Below, in pieces: positions 8,214-12,084 of a DNA stretch of 12,084 nt. Numbering within the stretch: position 1 is the stretch's first letter; every line of letters begins with the position of its first letter. The DNA lies in the NCBI GenBank assembly GCA_900550205.1, contig URRJ01000052.1, positions 1 through 12,084 on the forward strand, written 5' to 3'. The stretch is from an uncultured Collinsella sp. GTDB lineage: Bacteria; Actinomycetota; Coriobacteriia; Coriobacteriales; Coriobacteriaceae. The notes under the pieces were generated by a model that ran no database searches, had not been told where the DNA came from, and was given only the letters and a program-made list of their open reading frames with translations. The position numbers and the translations under genes are program-made.

Positions 8214-8268
8214 TTTATCTGGGCAAACGTCGATTATTGCAGCTGAGATAGCGCTTTGCAGACGGCAT

Positions 8269-8293
8269 GATCGCTCGCAGCGGTCGCTATAAT
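8269..8293 (+). promoter_or_regulatory. -10 box with overlapping dyad upstream of the truncated reading frame
   Basis: TATAAT (8288-8293) is a perfect -10 hexamer. Just upstream is a dyad GATCGCT-CGC-AGCGGTC (8269-8285) with six of seven paired positions, where an operator would lie between -35 and -10. No good -35 is present at 17-18 bases (GCATGA or GGCATG), so an activator may have been needed. The ATG at 8333 with AAGGAG at 8320-8325 follows at a suitable distance. Confidence 0.5.
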
Positions 8294-8332
8294 GGCGGCA
8301 ACACGACGCATATATAAGTAAGGAGATCGCTT

Positions 8333-8371
8333 ATGAACGGTTATTCGTTTTTCGCACCGACCATGATTTAA
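8333..8371 (+). pseudogene. 12-codon remnant resembling the start of an iron-containing alcohol dehydrogenase
   Basis: A strong AAGGAG (8320-8325) stands 7 bases before an ATG that opens only 12 codons, MNGYSFFAPTMI, ending in TAA at 8369-8371. Fe-type alcohol dehydrogenases commonly begin with Mxx[FY]x[FY]xxPTx[IV] followed by a phenylalanine-glycine step, so the peptide looks like the first 12 residues of such a gene. The reading frame ends exactly where the GGGACAGG stem-loop begins (8372), and no further dehydrogenase sequence was seen downstream. The simplest reading is a gene lost by deletion or replacement, with its promoter and ribosome binding site left behind. It could instead be a leader peptide (it has Y, F, F) followed by a hairpin, but no gene follows on this strand before the terminator at 8715. 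Confidence 0.4.
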
Positions 8372-8408
8372 AACCACCACATAGGGGACAGGCACCTTTG
8401 TGGTGGTT
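8372..8408. repeat. REP-like stem-loop 2 with GGGACAGG in the loop
   Basis: AACCACCACA (8372-8381) pairs perfectly with TGTGGTGGTT (8399-8408). After a T/T mismatch the stem continues for three pairs (AGG with CCT). The apical part contains GGGACAGG (8385-8392), the octamer also found in the stem-loop at 8179-8213. It abuts the TAA of the 12-codon frame with no gap. There is no T-run after it, so it is not a typical terminator. Confidence 0.7.
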
Positions 8409-8441
8409 CTGGCCGATGCAGCGGCATGCCTTACTGTTTTG

Positions 8442-8496
8442 TCTCGATCTGTAACATCTGCAGCCGTTTTTGCCGAGTAACTGTTACAGATTGAGA
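8442..8496. repeat. Stem-loop A of the alternating array
   Basis: 8442-8456 pairs with 8482-8496 over 15 positions with one G-U wobble (8446 with 8492). The loop is 25 bases (8457-8481). Confidence 0.85.
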
Positions 8497-8520
8497 TTTT
8501 CTCTTCAGGGGAATTCGAAT

Positions 8521-8577
8521 GTCTCGATCTGTAACATCTGGACGGACAAAAGGTCTCTATCTGTTACAGATTGAGAC
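8521..8577. repeat. Stem-loop B of the alternating array
   Basis: 8521-8536 pairs with 8562-8577 over 16 positions with one G-U wobble (8526 with 8572). The loop is 25 bases (8537-8561). This is the longest stem of the array. Confidence 0.85.
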
Positions 8578-8602
8578 AAAGGTCAGGGACTAAGACGTCT
8601 TG

Positions 8603-8657
8603 TCTAAATCTGTAACAGTTAGACGGGAATTCGGGCCCTAGATGTTACAGATTGAGA
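8603..8657. repeat. Stem-loop C of the alternating array
   Basis: 8603-8617 pairs with 8643-8657: 14 pairs and one A/G mismatch (8606 with 8654). The loop is 25 bases (8618-8642), holding adjacent GAATTC and GGGCCC palindromes. Confidence 0.85.
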
Positions 8658-8675
8658 TAATTGAGTTGGGAAAAT

Positions 8676-8715
8676 AAAAACCTCCGCAGGGGGTGCTTCC
8701 CTTGCGGAGGTTTTT
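8676..8715. terminator. Bidirectional intrinsic terminator after the dxs-like gene
   Basis: AAAAACCTCCGCA (8676-8688) pairs perfectly with TGCGGAGGTTTTT (8703-8715), a 13-bp stem. On the minus strand the stem is followed by TTTTTATTTTCC, ideal for ending the dxs-like transcript, whose stop codon (8716-8718) directly abuts the stem. On the plus strand GCGGAGG is followed by TTTTTCT, so it would also stop any transcript reading through the repeat array. Confidence 0.93.
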
Positions 8716-10497
8716 CTACTCGTTGAGCAGTCTTGCGGCTTCGGCGGCCATGTTCTCGACCGTCATGCCGTTCTGCGCAAGCAGTTCGTTGGGGTCGTAG
8801 CGGTCGGGGAAGCCCTTGGCGATGCCGAAGGTGCGCGTGCGCAACGGCGTGCATGCCAGATAGCATGCCACGCGCTCGCCCCAGCCGCCGTCCAAGATGC
8901 CGTCCTCGAGGGTGACGACAAGGCGATGCTCGGCGGCAAGGCTGTCGAGGAACTCACGGTCAAGCTCGGTTGCAAAGCGCGGGTTGACGAGCGTGGCCTC
9001 GATACCGTACTCGGCAGCCAGGTGGTTTGCCACGCGCTCGCCCAGCTCAAAGAAATCGCCGAGCGCGAGCACAGCAACGTCGCGACCCTGGCGCACCACG
9101 TTGTAGCGAACGGTGCTGTAGTCGGCGTCTTCGGCGGGCGCCAGATCGGGACGGCTTACCAGGCCAATACCAGGCACACGAATCGCCACGGGATGCTCGC
9201 GGTGGTCGAGCGACCAGCTCAGCATGGACAGGTATTCTTCCATGCAGGAAGGCGCCAAATAGTGCATGTTGGGAAGACCGCCCAGCATGGAAATATCAAA
9301 GAACGAAAGATGCGTCTCGGATGTGGTGCCAAAGATCGACGCGCCAAATACCAGGATGGTCGCCGGGGCGTCGTTGAGGCACAGGTCGTGCCACAGCTCG
9401 TCGTAGGCACGCTGCAAAAACGTGCCGTACACGCCAAAGACCGGCTTGGCGCCCGAGCGCGCAAGCGCGGTGGCGAAGGTCACGGCGTGCTCCTCGGCAA
9501 TGCCCACATCGACGAACTGTTTGCCGGCGGCAGCGCGAAGCTCGGGTGTAAAGCCCATGATGTAGGGCGTGGCGGCCGTGATGCCCACGACCTGCGGATC
9601 GCGCTCGATGGCGGCGCTGAGCGCCTCGCCCGTAATGTCGGCATAGGTGCGCGGCGCAGGCTCGCTCGGATGGCCCGGGCAGAGCTTGCGGCCGGTCGCC
9701 ATGTCAAAGGGGCCTACGTGATGCCAGCGCTCGGGGTCGTTTTGGGCTGGCTCAAAGCCCTTGCCCTTGGCGGTGGAGACGTGCAGCACGATGGGGTGGT
9801 CGATGTCGCGCAGCTCCTGCAGCGCGTCGACGAGGGCCAACACATCGTTACCGGCGTCCAGATAGCGGTAGTCGAGCCCCATCGCGCGGAAAACGTTGCG
9901 CTCACAGGTACCGTTGCTGGCGCGCAGCTCGGCCAGATTGCGATACAGGCCGCCATGGTTCTCGGCAATGGACTGGTCGTTATCGTTGACGATGATGATC
10001 AGGTTGCTGTCGAGATCGGCGGCATTGTTGAAGCCCTCAAACGCCAGGCCGCCCGAAAGCGAGCCGTCGCCAATGATGGTGATGACGTTGTACGCGTCAC
10101 CCGCCAGGTCGCGAGCGTGCGCCAGGCCGCAGCCCAGGCTTACCGACGTGGAGGTGTGGCCCATGGCGAACAGGTCGTGCTCGGACTCGTCGGGATTGGC
10201 AAAGCCAGAAGCCTCACCATAACGCTCCGGATCGATATAAGTGTACGCACGCCCGGTCAGCGCCTTGTGGGCGTAGGTCTGGTGCGACACGTCAAAGACA
10301 ATTTTGTCGGTGGGGGAGTTAAACACGCGATGAAGCGCAACCGTAAGCTCAACGACGCCCAGGTTGGGGGCAACGTGCCCGCCGACGGCGGCGGAGCTTT
10401 CGAGGATTGCCTGACGGATCTCGCCGCAGAGCAGCGGAAGCTCGGTGCGGTCGAGAGCCTTGACGTCCTCGGGCGTTGTCGTTTGCGTAAGCAGCAT
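8716..10497 (-). CDS. dxs: 1-deoxy-D-xylulose-5-phosphate synthase-like thiamine diphosphate enzyme (short form)
   Basis: The protein has 593 residues; canonical DXS has about 620-640. DXS condenses pyruvate with glyceraldehyde 3-phosphate at the start of the MEP isoprenoid pathway and feeds thiamine and pyridoxal synthesis. GHVAPNLGVVELTVALH (40-56) carries H41, matching the catalytic histidine. GDGSLSGG (143-150) with NDN (171-173) is the ThDP/Mg site. E335/E336 in GIAEEHAV match the glutamate that activates ThDP. YGTFLQRAYDEL (357-368) keeps the conserved arginine R363. Two features differ: the usual RYPRG phosphate-binding motif reads RVPG (440-443), and the loop before the second histidine is shorter, without the GPVDGHD-like segment. 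This matches a divergent short DXS-like branch seen in Firmicutes and Coriobacteriia (recalled, not checked), so true DXS activity is uncertain. The start has GGAG about 12 bases upstream. Confidence 0.85.
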   Translation of the reverse strand: MLLTQTTTPEDVKALDRTELPLLCGEIRQAILESSAAVGGHVAPNLGVVELTVALHRVFNSPTDKIVFDVSHQTYAHKALTGRAYTYIDPERYGEASGFANPDESEHDLFAMGHTSTSVSLGCGLAHARDLAGDAYNVITIIGDGSLSGGLAFEGFNNAADLDSNLIIIVNDNDQSIAENHGGLYRNLAELRASNGTCERNVFRAMGLDYRYLDAGNDVLALVDALQELRDIDHPIVLHVSTAKGKGFEPAQNDPERWHHVGPFDMATGRKLCPGHPSEPAPRTYADITGEALSAAIERDPQVVGITAATPYIMGFTPELRAAAGKQFVDVGIAEEHAVTFATALARSGAKPVFGVYGTFLQRAYDELWHDLCLNDAPATILVFGASIFGTTSETHLSFFDISMLGGLPNMHYLAPSCMEEYLSMLSWSLDHREHPVAIRVPGIGLVSRPDLAPAEDADYSTVRYNVVRQGRDVAVLALGDFFELGERVANHLAAEYGIEATLVNPRFATELDREFLDSLAAEHRLVVTLEDGILDGGWGERVACYLACTPLRTRTFGIAKGFPDRYDPNELLAQNGMTVENMAAEAARLLNE

Positions 10498-10624
10498 CGT
10501 TGTGGGTTACTCCATGCGAATCGTGCGCCGGCACTCCCTCGGCCGGCACAATTGCACAAGACAGTCTCGCACATTTTGGCGTTTGATATGTGACGGCGGC
10601 GCGGTAATTCGCCAACTGGTGGGG

Positions 10625-10636
10625 CAAAACGTTTTG
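10625..10636. promoter_or_regulatory. 12-bp perfect palindrome, candidate operator
   Basis: CAAAACGTTTTG is a perfect palindrome in the 228-base gap between the divergent dxs-like gene (start 10497) and the HD-domain gene (start 10726). Such a position suits a regulator acting on one or both promoters. No clear -35/-10 pair could be fixed on either strand of the gap, so the role is unproven. Confidence 0.35.
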
Positions 10637-10725
10637 TCCGATGCCATACTAATGTGTTCCATGATGTTTTTATCGATTGTGCACAGGCCGTAGCTTGTCG
10701 CCGTGAGTCGCTGGAAGGAGACAGC

Positions 10726-11262
10726 ATGTCTGATGTCGTTCGTGCCGAGAAAATCGCGTGCGAAGTAGACCATGCTGCCCGCCAGCTGGCCCAAGCGGGC
10801 CGCTTGGACCTGACGCGCGAGTTTATCCAGCATGGCGATGTGACGGTGTATACGCATGTGACCTCGGTGGCGCGGGCGAGCCTGTCCTTTGCCGAGCGCC
10901 TGGGCCGCGTCGGTGTCTCGGTCGACCGCGCCTCGTTGCTGCGCGGGGCCCTGCTGCACGATTACTTTCTCTATGACTGGCACGATCCCGACCCAAGCCA
11001 TCGGCTGCATGGCTTTCGGCATCCGTTTTTTGCCCTGGCGCGTGCGGAGGAAGATTTTGAGCTGACGTCTCGCGAGCGGAATATTATCGTGCGGCATATG
11101 TTTCCGCTGGTACCGGTGCCGCCGACGTGTCGTGAGGCATGGATTGTGTGCCTGGCCGATAAATGGTGTGCCCTGCGCGAGACGGTCGCCGGTCGTCTGC
11201 GGCGCAAAGACGAGACGGTCGATAGCGTGAGTAGCGAATCGAGCGAAAAGAGGAGAGGGTAG
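10726..11262 (+). CDS. HD-domain protein, predicted metal-dependent phosphohydrolase
   Basis: The chosen ATG at 10726 has AAGGAG ending about 6 bases upstream. A frame-consistent ATG at 10654 lacks a good ribosome binding site, and its extra 24 residues do not look like part of the domain. The product is 178 residues. HD-domain metal ligands are visible: H44 in THVTSVAR, H78-D79 in LLRGALLHDYF (71-81), and D145 in CLADKW (142-147). HGFRHPFFALARA (95-107) and NIIVRHMFPL (119-128) add further histidines. The C-terminal 20 residues are charged and probably disordered. The family cleaves phosphate esters of nucleotides or other small molecules; the substrate is unknown. The next gene begins 3 bases after its stop, so the two are translationally coupled. 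Confidence 0.85.
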   Translation: MSDVVRAEKIACEVDHAARQLAQAGRLDLTREFIQHGDVTVYTHVTSVARASLSFAERLGRVGVSVDRASLLRGALLHDYFLYDWHDPDPSHRLHGFRHPFFALARAEEDFELTSRERNIIVRHMFPLVPVPPTCREAWIVCLADKWCALRETVAGRLRRKDETVDSVSSESSEKRRG

Positions 11263-11265
11263 ACG

Positions 11266-12084
11266 GTGGAAACCGCGATCGACATGGCGTTTAGCGGCGC
11301 GACGCTTGCCACCTGTCCGCTCTCGGCACTGGTGCTCTCGTTTGCCTTCTACGGTTTTTGCGGCTGGGCATGGGAGTCGACGGTCTGCGCCATGCTCAAT
11401 CACGGACGATTTGCCAACAGTGGCTTTTTGCTGGGGCCGTGTTGTCCTATCTATGGTGTGGGCGGAATAGCCTGCTGGCTTTTGCTGCGCGGGATTCCGA
11501 ATGCCTCGAGCCAGTTTGTCGCTGCAGCGCTCGTATGCAGCGTGATTGAGTACAGCGTAGGCGTGCTGTTGGAAAAAACAACGGGCGCTCGCTTTTGGGA
11601 CTATTCGCACCTGCCGTTTAACCTGCACGGACGCATCTGTCTGTACTGGGCATGCGCGTTTGGCTTGGGTGCGTTGTGCATCTGCCGTTTAGTGGAGCCG
11701 GCATTGCTGGGGCTGCTTGGCCATCTGCCGGTGCTGATTGTGCGGCTGTCCGCCTTTATCGTCGCGGTCGCGATGATGGTCGACGCGGCGTGCTCGTTGG
11801 CGAGCTGGCGACGTCTGTCCGATCAGCTGGAGCGCGTCCGAGCCGACCTTGCCGACCGCATCAACGAGTCGCTTGCCGATGCCTCGGACTCAATGCTCGA
11901 GCGCATTCCCGATTCGACGATTGACTCGGTGGCACAGACACACATCCGCAGCCGTGCCGTTAACGCTTGGCTGGCCGAGCTTGGTGACGCCGCGCTCGAT
12001 GCCCTGCGCGAGAAGGCTTCGATGCCGACGTTTATCGCGGATGGTGCTCGCGGCCTGGCACTTGCCGCCCGCCGCGTGGCCGAT
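11266..12084 (+). CDS. CmpB-family (PF06541) putative ABC-transporter-like membrane protein, partial at 3' end
   Basis: The frame opens at GTG 11266-11268 and stays open for 273 codons to the window edge, so the 3' end is missing. AGGAG (11251-11255), inside the end of the HD gene, lies 10 bases before the GTG; the next in-frame ATG (11284) is 28 bases away and less likely. Hydrophobic segments at about 20-40, 60-76, 84-103, 125-143 and 152-174 suggest four to five membrane helices. Family hallmarks are GFLLGPCCPIYGVG (53-66) and FWDYSHLPFNLHGRICL (110-126). Residues 180-273 form a long hydrophilic, probably helical tail. The family is annotated as putative ABC-transporter type IV, but its real function is unknown. 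Coupling to the HD protein suggests a shared role. Confidence 0.87.
   Translation, partial: METAIDMAFSGATLATCPLSALVLSFAFYGFCGWAWESTVCAMLNHGRFANSGFLLGPCCPIYGVGGIACWLLLRGIPNASSQFVAAALVCSVIEYSVGVLLEKTTGARFWDYSHLPFNLHGRICLYWACAFGLGALCICRLVEPALLGLLGHLPVLIVRLSAFIVAVAMMVDAACSLASWRRLSDQLERVRADLADRINESLADASDSMLERIPDSTIDSVAQTHIRSRAVNAWLAELGDAALDALREKASMPTFIADGARGLALAARRVAD

Larger units (their letters stand above)
8441..8657. repeat. Regular array of six alternating inverted 15-base units
   Basis: Six copies of a unit with consensus TCTCAATCTGTAACA lie at 8442-8456 (+), 8482-8496 (-), 8522-8536 (+), 8562-8576 (-), 8603-8617 (+) and 8643-8657 (-). Orientation strictly alternates. The spacers are 25, 25, 25, 26 and 25 bases and differ in sequence, so unit starts are 40, 40, 40, 41 and 40 bases apart. 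Plus copies 1 and 3 have G and copy 5 has A at the fifth base; copy 5 also has A at the fourth. Minus copies are identical over all 15 bases. Beyond the 15-mer, most copies continue as AGTTA or ATCT. The fourth copy extends into a perfect odd palindrome ATCTGTTACAGAT (8559-8571). Any two neighbouring units can pair. No protein-coding frame explains it. Confidence 0.9.

Noticed and set aside
8256..8293. TTGCAG (8256-8261) as -35 partner of the TATAAT box
   Set aside because: The spacer would be 26 bases, too long for a sigma-70-type promoter.
8372..8408. Intrinsic terminator / attenuator after a leader peptide
   Set aside because: The stem is strong but no T-run follows on either strand, and no gene lies downstream on the plus strand that an attenuator could control.
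8441..8657. CRISPR array
   Set aside because: Units are only 15 bases, alternate in orientation, vary at internal positions, and no cas gene is in the window. CRISPR repeats are longer and all face the same way.
8926..10593. Long plus-strand reading frame of 555 codons opposite the dxs-like gene
   Set aside because: It is antisense to a gene with clear ThDP-enzyme motifs, shows no domain of its own, and arises from high GC in the third codon position.
10654..10725. Upstream ATG (10654) as start of the HD-domain protein
   Set aside because: There is no good ribosome binding site before it, whereas AAGGAG stands at the right distance before the ATG at 10726.

Overview
The window looks like chromosomal DNA of a GC-rich anaerobic actinobacterium. 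The overall protein style (a Coriobacteriia-type c-di-GMP regulator, a short DXS-like enzyme, a CmpB-family membrane protein, a glutamate-type ABC transporter) suggests the class Coriobacteriia, probably Collinsella or a close relative. That placement is an inference from sequence character, not from a marker gene. No rRNA, tRNA, cas gene, transposase or phage gene was seen.

Layout. Positions 1-139 (minus) hold the start of a COG0731-type radical SAM protein. An alpha/beta hydrolase (365-1162, plus) follows. Next comes a two-gene plus-strand signalling operon: a regulator with a degenerate GGDEF domain, a central receiver and an HD-GYP phosphodiesterase domain (1374-3254), then a small Hpt phosphotransfer protein (3278-3634). 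A hairpin terminator at 3680-3720 separates this from a convergent minus-strand operon. Read in its own direction, that operon encodes a lipoprotein binding protein (8063-7068), two permeases (6929-6270 and 6273-5440), an ATPase (5403-4639) and a class I glutamine-amidotransferase-like C26 hydrolase (4551-3742). It has a good promoter at 8107-8136 and an internal stem-loop after the binding-protein gene. The likely job is uptake of a glutamate- or glutamine-like compound, coupled to hydrolysis of a gamma-glutamyl bond.

The stretch 8064-8715 has no intact gene but is the most unusual part of the window. It contains two stem-loops that expose the same octamer GGGACAGG in their loops. It also contains a strong -10 box and ribosome binding site leading into only 12 codons, which resemble the start of an iron-containing alcohol dehydrogenase. 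Finally, 8442-8657 holds six copies of a 15-base unit in strictly alternating orientation, separated by 25, 25, 25, 26 and 25 bases. Adjacent units form three long stems. A bidirectional terminator closes the region, so a structured RNA of roughly 415 nt could be made from it.

The rest holds a short DXS-like thiamine enzyme (8716-10497, minus). Divergent from it is a plus-strand pair: an HD-domain protein (10726-11262) and a CmpB-family membrane protein (GTG start at 11266) that runs off the end of the window.
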